From Rana temporaria (taxonomy: Eukaryota > Chordata > Amphibia > Anura > Ranidae), in the NCBI RefSeq assembly GCF_905171775.1, contig NC_053489.1:332106089-332170088 (forward strand): a stretch of DNA of 64,000 nt, read 5' to 3'. Made by a program: the position numbers and the translations under genes. Every line of letters starts with the position of its first letter. Within the stretch, counting starts at the first letter, position 1. Shown here one piece after another: positions 31,350 to 43,108 of this stretch. Under the pieces are notes generated by a model that saw only the letters and a list, made by a program, of their open reading frames with translations, was not told where the DNA came from and ran no database searches.

Positions 31350-32224
31350 TTAACCTCCCTGGCGGTATGATTCTTTCTGGTTTTAGGTGCTGAAAGCGGT
31401 ACCATTATTTTGCAAGGAAATTTGGCGTTTTACATTGTAGGCCTGTAATTCTTAGGAATAACTCACATAAATCTGTCCAAACAAGAGTCTAGTAGACATC
31501 TCGGGTATGATAAAGTTTGAAAAACAAAATCATAAATTATAATATAATAAATAACTATAAATAATTATAACAAATAATAATATAATTATAATAAAAATGA
31601 TTCAATAATGTAATCAAATCAAAAACACTGAAATTTGCTCAGTTGCAGAATTGTCGCTGTCATTACTTTTATTTTTTTATGACAAATTTCCCCACAAATC
31701 GCTATCGCTCAATTCTGCAAGTGATTAAAATTTATTATCGCTGTTTTCTAGCTGCTCTAAAATCACTTTTGACTTAAAGGGACACTTTTTGGTTGCTATG
31801 GACAATCTACAGTTTGCAGGCAGAAAGAACAGTTTTTATTATATAAAAGTACATGTAGGGCACTGGGCAGACCACTAGGGACAAAGGGGATGTGTATTTT
31901 TTACATACAGTACTGTAATCTGTAAGATTACAGTATACTGTATGTAATGTGTTTATTTACTTTTTTTAATTTGGTGCCATTCTCCACCCCCGTGCATCGT
32001 AACTTCGCAGGGAATGGAATCGTGGCACACAGGCACTGTGTGAATTGAGCGAGGAGGACCCCGCTCGCTCACACAGCGGGGAGGCATCGCAGGATCCAGG
32101 GACAAGGTAAGTAAACCATGCCTGTGGATTCAGCGAGGCGAGCCCGAGTCTGGCTCGGGGATACCGCTTTTGGTACTGAAATCTTACCCCGAGCCAGACT
32201 CGGGAATACCGCCAGGGGGGTTAA
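31350..32224 (+). mobile_element. TTAA-flanked DNA transposon, family C copy 1
   Basis: Ends TTAA-CCTCCCTGGCGGTA and TACCGCCAGGGGGG-TTAA invert. Subterminal hairpin GAGTCTGGCTCGGGG/CCCGAGCCAGACTCGGG lies near 32,146-32,205. Length about 870 bp. No transposase. The end CCTCCCTGGCGG with TTAA duplication is compatible with piggyBac-type movement. The right TTAA is shared with the next element. Confidence 0.75.
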
Positions 32225-32660
32225 CCACTTCAGCCCCAAAAGGATTTACCCCCTTACTGACCAGGCCATTTTTGCGATACGGCACTGCGTTAATTTAGCT
32301 GACAATTGCGTGGTCGTACAACGTTGTACCCAAATTAAATTGATGTCCCTTTTTCCCCACAAATAGAGCTTTCTTTTGGTAGGATTTGATCACCTCTGCG
32401 TTTTTAATTTTTTTGCCCTATAAACAAAAAATGACTGTCAATTTTGAAAACAAAACAATATTTTTTATTTTTTGCTATAACACCTACCCAATATATATTT
32501 TTTTTTTAATAATCAAATTTCTTCATCAATTTAGGCCCATTTGCATTCTGCTACATATTTTCGGTAGAAAAACAAACCCAATAAGCATATATTGATTGGT
32601 TTGTGCAAAAGTTATAGCGTCTACAAAATAGGGGAAAGATTTATGGCATTTTTATTAACG
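32221..32660 (-). mobile_element. Family A copy 4, truncated, abutting family C copy 1
   Basis: TTAA-CCACTTCAGCCCC begins at 32,221, the same TTAA that ends the C element. It contains the A/T-rich half (ACAAATAGAGCTTTCTTTTGG, TTTGATCACCTCTGCG) and stops near 32,660 where Gypsy-like sequence begins. The GC-rich half is missing. Confidence 0.7.
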
Positions 32661-32664
32661 GAGA

Positions 32665-34420
32665 ACAGAAAGAACAGAGTTTTGCCTTGTTTACTTTGGC
32701 CTGCAAACCTGCAAAACTGCCGAGCTGATGCAATAGCTTACTAGTCCACCAGGGCTAGAGGGACAGCAGAAAGCAAACCTGTCTCTACAGAAGCAGATAC
32801 AGGCCCTATTGGAGAGGCAGATTGTGCAGGGGCTGATATCTACACATTGACAGCTGGTGCAATGAACTTACAAAAAATGCCCCCGGAGAATGATATTAAA
32901 GCCTATCTTGGAATCCTTAAAAGAGTCACTGATGCATGAATCTACCCAAAGAGCAGTGTGCTGATGTGCTAGCATTCTTTTCTAATAGGGCCCCAAAAGG
33001 TCTATTTTGAACTACAATCTCAAAATGCCAAGGAGTATCCTAAACTCCTAAGTGGGAAATACTAGCCAGGCTTGGGTTGTCCATGCGCATCATGTGTTCA
33101 CACATAAATTTGACACTAAGAAGCCCATGAGGCTGGATGCATGATTTTTTCCACCTTACAAACAAGTGGTTGCAACTGGAAGTTGAGTACCTGCACAGAT
33201 TATGGAGTGAGCGGTCTGCAACTGCTACATCAGAGCCTGGTGAAGTGGAAAGGCCACTACAAGACTAGAGAAAATCAGTGATGTCAACTACCAGGTATAC
33301 CAGCCCTTAAAAAAATCCCTCTGAGCAGAAAGTGAACCTAAAGAATCACCAGTGAATGGTATACCAGAGTTTAGGATGTCAGAGACCCTGTCTGCTACTT
33401 AGATTTAGGGAGTGAGAGAATTCTTGCAGAAACACCAGGGGGTGTTTTTAGACTTTAGGTTTGTGCCTAACTTTACTAGTGTAGAAGCTCAAATTATGTG
33501 TAAAGGATCAGTGTTAACCACTGCCAGCCTCAGTCAAGAATTTCTTGTTTAAACTGATGGCTCTGATGTTGGCCTAGGAGCAGTATGTCCCAGGAAATGA
33601 ATGTGGAAGAGCATCCAGTAGCATACATCACCCATAAACAAACCCTTGCAAAAAGTAACTTCGGTAGCAGGAAGTGTAGGAAGTAGGAAGTAGTAGGAAG
33701 TGTTTGGCCATAAAGTGGGTACTAGAGTCACTTAGGGCCAAATCCTCAAAAGAGATACGACGGCGTATCTACTGATACGCCGTCGTATCCCTGTTTCTAA
33801 CTATGGAACTGATCCACAGAATCAGTTTTCCATAGTTAGGCAGAAGATCCGACATGTGTAAGGGACTGCCGGATCTTAGGATGCAGTACCGCATCCGCCG
33901 CTGGGGGCATTTCGTGTCGAAATGCCGCCTCGGGTATGCAAATTAGCACTTACGGAGATCCACGAAGCTTTTCAGCTTCGTTTTTTCTCCGTAAGTTTTA
34001 GTTTGCAAACGCAGAATTAAGGCTGCTTTTACAAAGTGTAAACTGTTTACACCATGTAAAAGCAGACCCTTCTGTCCAGCGACGTAATTTTTTTTTTGTT
34101 TTGAATTTTTTTTTTTTCGCCGTATCTTTTTTTTTTCCCGACGCAACTTTATTGACCCGACGTGATCAATAACATTACGTTACGCCGGCTCTTTGTGGAT
34201 TTGGCCCTTAGTCATTACCTTTTGGGCAGAAGGTTCTGACGAATTACAGACCATTCTCATCTACAGAGAAAGCTTCAGAACAAAAGGGAGCAATTCAAGG
34301 GTTACAAGATTGTTTTCTTGCTCTGCAAGACTTTAAATATGATGTAAAATACAGGCCAGGGACCCAGCAAGTGTCCACTGTATGTTGGCAAAATGTGTTT
34401 CTTGTTGTTTTGGGGAACCC
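32665..34420 (+). pseudogene. Decayed Gypsy (Ty3-type) LTR retrotransposon interior, gag to RNase H
   Basis: Near 32,880-33,060 the frame PENDIKAYLGILKRVTDA, then VYFELQSQNAKEYPKLL, with stops between, resembles the capsid start of Gypsy Gag (D-x-E-x-FL-x-x-FERVA...AYF-x-L). MHDFFHLTNKWLQLE at about 33,140 matches a later Gag helix. Near 33,555-33,640 are pieces of an RNase H (TDGSDVGLGAV, then HPVAYITHKQTLAKSNF across frames). After a D insertion, ITD and FLALQDFKYDVKYRPGTQ-like bases (34,240-34,365) continue the same domain. Stops and frameshifts are numerous; most reverse transcriptase is absent. Confidence 0.65.
33735..34207. mobile_element. Harbinger-like element, family D copy 4 (inside Gypsy remnant)
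   Basis: GGGCCAAATCC and GGATTTGGCCC are exact 11-bp inverse ends, flanked by TTA at 33,732-33,734 and 34,208-34,210. A hairpin AGATACGACGGCGTATC/GATACGCCGTCGTATC follows the left end. TTA duplication is the PIF/Harbinger signature. It splits the RNase H part of a Gypsy remnant. Confidence 0.85.
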
Positions 34421-34424
34421 ATTA

Positions 34425-34960
34425 GGGGGCAGCCAGTGGGTGAGGAACGTGAGTTTATTTAGGGGCTAGGATGACCGGATCTTTTGCTTGTTTTATAGAA
34501 TGGACTTGCTGTACAAAGCCCACCTGCATTTAACATTACACTTATATACTGTATGCTAAGCATCTACATTACATGTACACACACACTGGTATTTTCTAAT
34601 TAACCAGTCTCTTCATATATACCGTATGTGTGCTATTTTCTCTTTGCATGATAGTAAATGAGCATTCTAGTGACCATTTAAATGTTGATCTGTTCTGCTC
34701 TAGTTAGCCCTTTGATTAAGTGCCATGAAACATGAAATGCATTGACTTTCAGCTTTTGCAATGCCTCTTTCTTTCCTATTCTAGTATGTGCCTCATTGAT
34801 TTTAAAATGTCTGAACATACATTGATTTTTCAAGAGAGGGACATCACAAAAAACAGTAAAATATTTGCGTGCTGAAAGATTCCAGAGTATACTGGGTTGT
34901 TTTCTAACAATATAAAAACACCTTAACATTAAAACTGAAAATTTTAAAAATACATATTTG
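34425..34960. other. No recognisable gene
   Basis: A/T-rich single-copy-looking sequence. A 104-codon antisense frame has no recognised feature. Confidence 0.5.
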
Positions 34961-34964
34961 TTAA

Positions 34965-35467
34965 AGCGGTAGTTCACCCCCCCCCCCGACACATTTTACC
35001 ATCGAGACAGGCATTGTAGCGCGAGCTACAGTATGCCTGTCCCGATTTTTTTAACCCCGTACTCACCTTGTAGTCGTCCATCGTAGATTCCGGCTCCCGC
35101 GGGGAATGGGCGTGCCTATGGAGAGGGAGGATGATTGACGGCCGGCCCTGGCACGTCACTCTCCCCGAAGACAGCCGGAGTAGGTCTCGGCTCTTCACGG
35201 CGCCTGCGCACAGGCTATGCGCACGCGCCGTGAAGACCAAGCCTATTTCGCTATTTCCGGAGAAGCGTGACGCGCCAGAGCCGGCCGTCAATCATCCTCC
35301 GTCTCCATAGGCACGCCCATTCCCCGGAATCTTCGATGGACGACTACAAGGTGAGTACGGGGGTAAAAAATTCGGGACAGGCATACTGTAGCTCGCGCTA
35401 CAATGCCTGATTTTAAGGTAAAATAAAAAAAAAAAAATTTTTCCCGTCGATAGGGTGAACCCCCGCT
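34965..35467. mobile_element. TTAA-flanked foldback element, family B copy 2
   Basis: Ends TTAA-AGCGGTAGTTCACCC and GGGTGAACCCCCGCT-TTAA. Arms extend far inward: GACAGGCATTGTAGCGCGAG (35,005) against 35,385-35,412, TCGTCCATCG (35,075) against CGATGGACGA (35,334), and GCCGGCC.TGGC around 35,140 against 35,277. Only about 30 bp in the middle is unpaired. Non-coding. Confidence 0.8.
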
Positions 35468-35520
35468 TTAATATATAGATGTAACTAACTATAAGTTGAA
35501 TGTCATACTAGTGAACTATT

Positions 35521-35780
35521 GGGGGTTATTTACTAAAGGCAAATCCACTTTGCACTACAAGTGCACTGCAAGTACACTGAGTACACTGAGGAGGACATGC
35601 AAGAAAAATAAAAAACAGCATTTTTACTTGCACATGATTGGATGATAAAATCAACAGAGCTTCCCCTAATTTCAGAGCTTTCTATCAGATCTACAGCGAC
35701 TGCACTTAGAAGTACACTTTTAAGTGTGCTTGCAGTGAACTTGTAGTGCAGAGAGGATTTCCCTTTAGTAAATCAACCCC
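35521..35780. mobile_element. MITE with 'GGGGTTATTTACTAAAGG' ends
   Basis: Left end GGGGGTTATTTACTAAAGGC, right end CCCTTTAGTAAATCAACCCC, flanked by ATT (35,518-35,520 and 35,781-35,783). Second-level arms pair CACTACAAGTGCACTGCAAG with CTTGCAGTGAACTTGTAGTG. The 3-bp flank and G-rich end recall family D. A weak relative may lie at 7,935-8,090. Confidence 0.75.
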
Positions 35781-35972
35781 ATTGAACCTGCGGGACATGA
35801 ACAGAGTTGGTAATTATGGCAGGGAAAGCTTTCTGCTAGAGTATCTAAGACCTATAGAAGCCAACCTAAAACCCAAAATCTAAAATATAATATTTCAGTG
35901 GACTGACACTGCCTTTAAAATGGAGAGCATAGAATGCTTTTTGCTGGATACTGCAATGTTTACTCCACACTA

Positions 35973-36420
35973 AGGCCCCTTTTACACTGGGGCGTTTTTC
36001 GGGCGTTATTCGAGCGTTTTTCAGGCGCTTTGGTGTTTAAAAAAAAGCCTGTAAAGCGCCTGAAAGAAGCCTCATCTGCAATCCCAATGTGAAAGCCAGA
36101 GTGCTTTCAGAGCCCTTTCACACTGCCAGCACCCAAAAAATGCTGGTAAAGCATCAGTAAGACTCTAAGTTTTAGGGCGTTTTTGCAGTGCCTCGGTGTG
36201 AAAGGGCAAGGCGTTTTTAGAGCGCTTTCAATTCATTTCAATGGAGAGGGGCGTTTTTGGAGCGTTTTTTTCAGCGCCCAAAAGCTGCTCCAAAGATACT
36301 GCTTGCAGGACTTTTCTCAACGCCCTGCCAGTGCAACGTCTCAGTGTGAAAGGGTAAGGCGTTTTTACAGCGCTTTCAATTCATTTCAATGGAGAGGGGC
36401 GTTTGTGGAGCCTGTTTACT
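35973..36420. mobile_element. Decayed 'CCTTTTACACTGGGGCG'-ended element with internal duplication
   Basis: Left end GGCCCCTTTTACACTGG follows TAA at 35,973. A ~80-bp unit (GGTGTGAAAGGGCAAGGCG through CAATGGAGAGGGGCGTTT) near 36,195-36,260 repeats near 36,345-36,410. No clear right end. The 135-codon frame is a repeat artefact. Confidence 0.5.
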
Positions 36421-36924
36421 TGGTAAGCAGCTCTCTACTCACCTGTAAGCTTAGGCCTGCCAGAGATGGTTCAAATCTTGGCCAGTTCAGCAGGGACCAA
36501 CTGAGATACAAACCATGTATACGCAGGCTGAATGTACCCAAGTTGATCGTTCCACCAGCGATTATTGATAGTGCATACAATAGCCACTAATTGTAATCAC
36601 TGTGTTCTTCTAGCGGGGACGGCTTCCCCCACCCTCCTCCCCCCAGGAAGAACACAATGGCTCCGCAGGAGAGATTCACTCATCAATATTGACTGTGTTA
36701 ATAGGGTAATCAATTTTCTTTGCTGCAACCCGTGGTTCACTTTGTCTATGGCCGCCTTTAGTTTATTTCTTCTGTTAATTCTAGGGCTTGTCTTGTCTAG
36801 AGCTTGTCTATAGAACAATCCATGGTGGATCACCCTTGACAGGTGGTGAGGAGAAATTATGTTGCCTGCTTACCGCCTGTTTAACTCCTAAAAAATTCCA
36901 GTACCATACTACAATTATGATTAT

Positions 36925-37830
36925 TATTATTATAATACACGATTTATATAGCGCCAACAGTTTACGTAGCGCTTTACAATGTATAGGGGGGGCAACACAA
37001 TTACAGTACAGTTCAATACAGAAGGTACAGGAGGGCCCGGCTCATAGAGATTACATTCTAAAGGGAGGGGGTGGTGGTACAAAAGGTAATAGCTGCAGAG
37101 AATGATTTGATGGAGTTGGCTTGGGGACAGTTGTTACCTGGGTGTGGGAAAGGCTTCTCTGAATAAATAAGTTTTCAGGGCTCTCCTGAAGGTGGACAGG
37201 GTAGGGGCTGATTGAACATACCGGGGCAGGGAGTTCCAGAGGATGAAAGAGGCTCTGAAGAAGTCCTGAAGGCGAGCATGGGAGGTGGTAACAAGGGAAC
37301 TAGAGAGCAGAAGGTCCTGGGAGGAGCGGAGGGGACGATTTGGGCGGTATCTGCAGATGAGGTTGGTGATGTAGATGGGGGCGATGTTGTGAATGGCCTT
37401 GTATGTTATGGTTAGCATTTTGAATTTTACACAGTGGGGTAGGGAAAGTCAGTGAAGGGATTAGCAGAGAGAAGCAGCATTTACGGATCATTAGTCTAGC
37501 TGCAGAATTCATAATAGACTGAAGGGGGATAGCCTTCTTAAGGGTAGGCCATTAAGGAGAGAGTTGCAATAGTCAAGGCGGGAAATAATCAAGGAGTGAA
37601 TAAGATGTTTTGTGGCATCATTAGTCAGGAAGGGTCGAATTCTGGAGAAGTTGCGGAGGTTAAGGCAGCAGGATTTAGCCAATGATTGGATATGGGGGCT
37701 GAAGGAGGGGTCAGAGTCAAGGATTACTGCAATGTGTTGCATTGAATGTAGTTGGGGGGAGGTAGTGGCGCAGCCCTATTCAGGTGAATGTGTTGCATCT
37801 GGACGGAGGTACTGAGTATGAGAGCGAGGC
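36925..37830 (-). pseudogene. L2-type LINE, reverse-transcriptase C-terminal half and 3' tail
   Basis: On the minus strand 37,742-37,509 encodes GVILDSD-like start (HIAVILDSDPSFSPHIQSLA, RIRPFLTNDATKHLIH, SRLDYCNSLLNGLP), and 37,418-37,134 encodes LTITYKAIHNIAPIYI...LWNSLPRYVQSAPTLSTFRR-type end, both canonical for L2 ORF2 after the catalytic core. They are in different frames. The 3' end GCGCTATATAAATCGTG and an ATT/ATA tail lie at 36,915-36,960. 5'-truncated and frameshifted. Confidence 0.85.
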
Positions 37831-38004
37831 TAATATCTGTGGGCCAGTGACTCTATCAGAATAGGACTTACATGCAGTGAGAATTGGACCCTCCCAGGAA
37901 CATAGGTCAGATTATGCCTTATTGACCTACCTGTAGTGGATGGTCAATGTCCTCTGGTAAACCTTGCCTGTGGCCACTTGGTGGAATTCTGCAGATTCTA
38001 GCTC

Positions 38005-38360
38005 ACTACACCAGGGCTCAACAAAATCCGGGCACCCGGTCACAATTGCGACAAGAAATTGTGACCTGGCGCCCGGGGAAGCTTAGGCCTGCAGAAGGCC
38101 ACAAAACTGCGGCCTCAATTACCGGCGGGTACGGCGGGGGAGGTGGGGGTGCACAGAGACACAGGATCCTGTGTCTCCGTGCACCCCAACCTCCCCCGCA
38201 CGATTGCGGCGGGCCCGCACCCGTCGGCAATTGAGGCCGCGGCTTTGCGGCCTTCATAGAAGGAAGGTTAGGCCTGCAGAAGGCTGCAAAGCCGCGGCCT
38301 CAATTACCAGCCAGCGCGGGCCCGCCGTGATCGCGAGGTGGGGCGCACGAAACGTATAAA
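38005..38360. repeat. GC-rich foldback of CGGCCTCAATT units
   Basis: GGCCTCAATTACCGGCGGG (38,112) inverts at CCCGTCGGCAATTGAGGCC (38,218), and GTGCACAGAGACACAGGATCC pairs with GGATCCTGTGTCTCCGTGCAC at the centre (about 38,150-38,185). A second GGCCTCAATTACCAGC follows at 38,296. Likely a MITE core; termini not found. Frames on both strands are palindrome artefacts. Confidence 0.5.
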
Positions 38361-38379
38361 GTGACTTTAAAAAAAAAAA

Positions 38380-39336
38380 GTACCTCCAGTGCTCTACTCA
38401 AGTTAGTTGGATCACTCGCCAGAAATAAATAAGCTTCTTATCAAAAGAGGTGTCGCAGCGCATTGGGTGCATGCTCTCCTGCCAGCAGAAAAGATCTCCT
38501 GAAAAGAGAAAAGATCAACTGTGTAAAACAAAAGCATACACAGTTGGTACCTTTTACTAAAAGTGTATTCCTAACATCCTTAAAAAAATGGAACATAAAC
38601 TAGGATAATGCAAGAATAGATTTAAAGGCAAGAACTGGATTGTAACGGTCAGGGGTTAACACTGTTTACAATATTCCATTCCACCAACCCATGACAGCTT
38701 ATCCGACACTCCAACAATCCAACAGACACGATCCGTTAGAATTCCCCAGAAGGACGAGACACACACAGCTCTGTCTCTGGTTCAAAAACAAATGAATGCT
38801 TTAATGGTAACTCAGCCTTGTTATATACAGTTACAATCATGCTACAGTAATCACAGGGACAATGAAACTCTCCACCCAAAAGATCACACAATGGGTGCTT
38901 AACGAGTTCCCCCTCAATCCACATCCCAGACAGACATTCTGGCACCGAATCTAAAGGAGTTAATTACTACAGCTGACAAGTCACATTCCACATCTATTAT
39001 CAATAGTATTTTCACACAAAACAGTGTCATTAGCATACACAATGAAATATCTTAGGAGCAGACCGAATTAGCACAATGCACAACAGAATGCAATCACAGC
39101 AAGCCCCATCACCACAGCCAGGTGGACTTAATTAGCATCTCAACAATATATGTTATACATTGAATGAGAGACTCTTATTGACCTGTTGGGGTCAGAATAA
39201 ACCACCTGTAATATGTCAAGATCCTGCAATACATGAATTATAATTTCTCAGTCATCCTATGCCCAAAAGGGACATAGGATGACCCTAGACCCAAGAGTCA
39301 TTAGTGAAGCTGGCACAGGAGTACCCCACATCCTTC
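38380..39336. other. No recognisable gene
   Basis: Mixed sequence between the foldback and the truncated L1. No transposon end or exon seen. Confidence 0.45.
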
Positions 39337-39354
39337 AAAAGTCTCTGGGTATCA

Positions 39355-40660
39355 GAGGTTTGGCTCCCGTCTGGCCCTTATCTCTAGGTTCCCTCCAGGA
39401 GCATCCTTTTTAAGGGATCCCAGGTTTCCTACTTGCTACTTGCTTTGGATGGTGGACTAGCTGTGGTCTGACTTCTTTGGCTGACTTGCAACATGAAGAT
39501 GGATTAATTTCCTTTTCTCAGCTTCGTGCTGTGAGGGACATTCCCCTGAGGGAATACTACAGGTATTTGCAGGTCTGTCATTTTTTTCCGACACACTATG
39601 CGGCTGTGCCCTCTGACACCAATACGGCATTTGAAACACTGTGTTCTACTTCCCCGAGGCAGAAGGGTCTTATCTCTATATTATACGGTTCTATGGGGGG
39701 AGGTGGGAGTGATTCTGTTTTGAAACACATGACCCAATGGGATCAAGAGATGGGCCTTGGCTATGACCACAGGGACTGGGATGTTTGCTGGCAAAACATG
39801 AGAAAGTGTTCGATTCCCCTTTCGGTTAGGGAGACGGCCGTGAAATTATTCACCCGCTGGTACCTCACCCCCCTTCGCTTGAGCAAGATTATCCCTCAGA
39901 GCTCCCCCTTGTGTTTCCGTGGTTGCCTCCAACAGGGATCTTTCTTACATTTGTTTTGGGAATGCGAAAAGTTGCGTTCCACTTGGAGGGAGGTCTTGGA
40001 TCTGTTGGATAAGTTGGCTGGGAGTAGCATGGCTCTGACACACACTCACTGTTTGCTGTTCGAGAGTATTCCAGATACCCCTAAACCCCTGATGCGTCTT
40101 TTGCATACTATATGTGTGGCGGTTCATTGGACGATTGCGCTCCATTGGAAGTCTAGCATGGTTCCTCTGGCACAGATTGTGTCTAGGGTGGACCAAATTA
40201 TGCTCACGGAGAAGATTCATCACACACTTAGGGATACCATGCCGCTTCACGACGCTAAATGGAACCCCTGGTTTTTGCACCGTATCTCAGATCAACCATA
40301 GATTGTTTTTTGTGTATAAACAAAAAGAGAAAAATTATGGTTTTATTTTTTATTTATATTTCTTTACATTTTTATTTTTTTACTGTGATTTCTGTGTTTT
40401 GTTTTTGCCATTTTTCTTTTTTTCTTTTTGTTATTTGATTTTTCTACCACTAAATGCTACCCTTGTGGTATTTATGACGGTTGTTTATCACAGACTTTAG
40501 TTGGCAGTTTGTGTTATTGAGCTGTTACTGTGTTGGTTGCTGCTCACAGAGGTCTGTATTTTTGGATGTGCCTTATCTTGCCTGTCATGTCTACTGGATA
40601 CCTTATTTGATGTATTTTGTATTTTGCTTACTTTCAAATAAAAACTTTTCAGTCAAAAAA
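39355..40660 (+). pseudogene. 5'-truncated L1/Tx1-type LINE: ORF2 C-terminal domain and 3' UTR
   Basis: The frame ending at 40,301 (about 274 codons) matches the C-terminal region of L1-type ORF2: LREYYRYLQVCHFF, then ETAVKLFTRWYLTP, and a zinc-knuckle CFRGCLQQGSFLHLFWEC (C-x3-C-x7-H-x4-C). It has no ATG; it is simply truncated upstream, so endonuclease and reverse transcriptase are missing. A 360-bp 3' UTR ends with AATAAA (40,637) and an A10 tail. Target duplications GTCTCTGGGTATCA lie at 39,341-39,354 and 40,665-40,678. A classic truncated target-primed insertion; moderately young since the frame is open. Confidence 0.9.
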
Positions 40661-40689
40661 AAAAGTCTCTGGGTATCACGGGCCATTCC

Positions 40690-41340
40690 GTTACACAGAT
40701 CATACACATAATTTTGTTTAATTGCAAGCACTTTATATTTTTGCACAGGATTGAAATTTGCACAAATATTGGCACGGATATTTTTAGTGTTTTTCACTGT
40801 TTTCACTGCCATCTCCTTCCCCCAAACATTATATATATTTTTTATTCTAACACCCTAGAGAATAAAATGGTGGTCGTTGCAATACTTTCTGTCACACTGT
40901 ATTTGCGCAGCGGTCTTACAAGCGCACTTTTTTTGGGAAAAAATACACTTTTTTAATTAAAAAATAAGACAACAGTAAAGTTAGCCCAATTTTTTTTTAT
41001 ATTGTGAAACGCCGAGTAAATTGATACCAAACAAGTCATGCTTCAAAATTGCGTCTGCTCGTACAATGGCGACAAACTTTTACCCTTTAAAATCTCCATA
41101 GGCGACGTTTAAAAAATTCTACAGGTTGCATGTTTTGAGTTACAGAGGAACTAGGACTAGAATTATTGCTCTCGCTCTACCAATCGCAGCAATACCTCAC
41201 ATGTGTGGTTTGAATACCGTTTACATATGCGGGCGCTACTCACGTATGTGTTCGCTTCTGCGCGTGAGCTTGGCGGGACGGGGAGCGTTTTCTGGCTCCT
41301 AACTTTTTTAGCTGGCTCCTAGATTCAAAGCAAATTTGTC
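40690..41340 (+). repeat. Dispersed repeat G, uninterrupted copy
   Basis: Matches the flanks of the LTR element, including GCGCAGCGGTCTTACAAGCG at 40,905-40,924, the equivalent of its empty target site. Further right it reads GAGTAAATTGATACCAAAC and GCGGGCGCTACTCACGTATG. Class unknown; non-coding. Confidence 0.65.
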
Positions 41341-41806
41341 ATACCCTGCACTACACTACAGGATTTGATTTTATCTTTTATACTTGTCTATATATCACAT
41401 GGTATGTTGCAGCTTTGTCGTTTTTTGTAGATTATATGTAGCACAGTATTTATTTTTTACTTTGCACATTTATGAGGATAATGTTTGCCACAGGATGATG
41501 CAGAGCATTGCAGCCATGGCATGTGTACATCCTTGTCTGTTTCCCTTGCAGCCTAAGGGGGAGCGTCAGGAGAGCACATGGCTACACAGAGAGAGGAAAC
41601 TGGATCTCTGTCTACAATGCATAACAGTGTCTTGTAAATTAATAAAGCACCCCCTTGCTGAGACATACTGGAAGGGCATAGAAATGTTCATGTTACTTGA
41701 ACTGTGGACTACTAAGAGTTGCCACTTACAGGTTTTCTCAATTGGGACTGTACTTGTTATCCACAAAGTCCAATTGAGTGGAGATACTGGTGCTTATTAA
41801 AGATTA
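41341..41806. other. No recognisable gene
   Basis: A 138-codon plus frame (41,384-41,800) has no recognised domain, no homologous feel and average composition. Treated as chance. Confidence 0.4.
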
Positions 41807-42710
41807 TTAACCGCTTGACATCCAGGGCACGGCGATATACATCAGCACAATGGCAAGGTTGTGCAAATGGGTGTACAGGTACACCCCCTTTAAATTGCAG
41901 CATTGTGGGCATGCGCGCATCAGCCTCGTACTCTTTGACTGTAACTGTGGCACCAGCGGACTTGATGTCTGCCGGTGTCCCGCGATCGTGTCATGGAGAG
42001 GCAGAACAGGGGGATGCCTGTGTAAACAAGGCATCTCCCTGTTCTGCCAAGTGACAGGACACTGATCTACTGCTCCCTGTCATCGGGAGCATTGATCAGT
42101 GTCGTGTCACTAGTAGCTCAGCCCCCCACAGTTAGAATCATTCACTAGGACGCACGTAACCCCTTCCTCGCCCCCTAGTGCATAACCCCTTCCCTGCCAG
42201 TGTCATTTACACAGTAATCAGTGCATTGTGTCCGCTGCAATATCGCAGTCATGATAAAGATCGCCACAATTACTTGTAAAAAAAATAATTAAAATGCCAT
42301 AAAACTATCCCCTATTTTGTGGACGCTATAACTTTGGCGCAAACCAGTCAATATGGGCTTTTTGCAATTTGTTTACCAAACATATGTAGAAGAATACATA
42401 TCGGCCTAAACTGAGGAAAAAAAATGTTTTATATATATTTTTGGGGGATATTTATTATAGTAAAAAGTAAAAAATATTGCTTTTTTTTTTTAAATGTTTA
42501 AATTTTGTTTATAGCGCAAAAAATAAAAACAGCAGAGATGATCAAATACCACCAACAGAAAGCTCTATTGGTGGGGAAAAAAGGACATCAATTTTGTTTG
42601 GGTGCAACGTAGCAGGACCGCACAATAGTCAGTTAAAATATCGCAGTGGCGTATAGCAAAAAATGGTCCGGTCATTGGGCAGCCAAAGCCTCCGGGGCTG
42701 AAGTGGTTAA
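41807..42710 (+). mobile_element. TTAA-flanked DNA transposon, family A copy 5
   Basis: TTAA at both ends with CCGCTTGACATCC and GGGGCTGAAGTGG. Standard A interior including hairpin CAGGGGGATGCCTGTG.../CATCTCCCTGTTCTG (42,007-42,050) and the A/T-rich half. More decayed than copies 2, 3 and 7. Confidence 0.75.
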
Positions 42711-43097
42711 AGATGTCCTGTTCTCACACATACTGTAAAGTGGAGGCTGTACCACAACACCAGCAGTCTGTAGAGAATGTAAAAGAGGGCCACAATAGCA
42801 AGTAGCAATGGTTTAGTATGTGAGAAGGAAACATATGTATGGTATGTTATTACATTGAACAGGACCAGCTGTTAAAGCCTGAGTATGCAGAGTTCAGAAT
42901 AATGAAGTTGGTCCTTGAAGCAGAGAGATAGCTGAGCTGGGAAGAGTGGGATGTTATCAGTAGCAATTGTTATGTCAAGCAAGTAATCAGAGTTTGTATT
43001 GCTTGTATGAATATGGCTCCTGGCAAATAAAACAATTTTAGGCCAGCATGGAATACATTGCATATAAAAAGGAATGAAAAGAGACATCTTTTTAAAA
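42711..43097. other. No recognisable gene
   Basis: Target region of the full-length L1. Short frames only. Confidence 0.5.
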
Positions 43098-43108
43098 GAA
43101 AAAAGCTC

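Noticed and set aside
36183..36590. 135-codon sense frame
   Set aside because: Spans a tandem duplication inside a decayed foldback element; no known protein.
41384..41800. 138-codon sense frame
   Set aside because: No recognised domain, no splice or promoter context; length is possible by chance.
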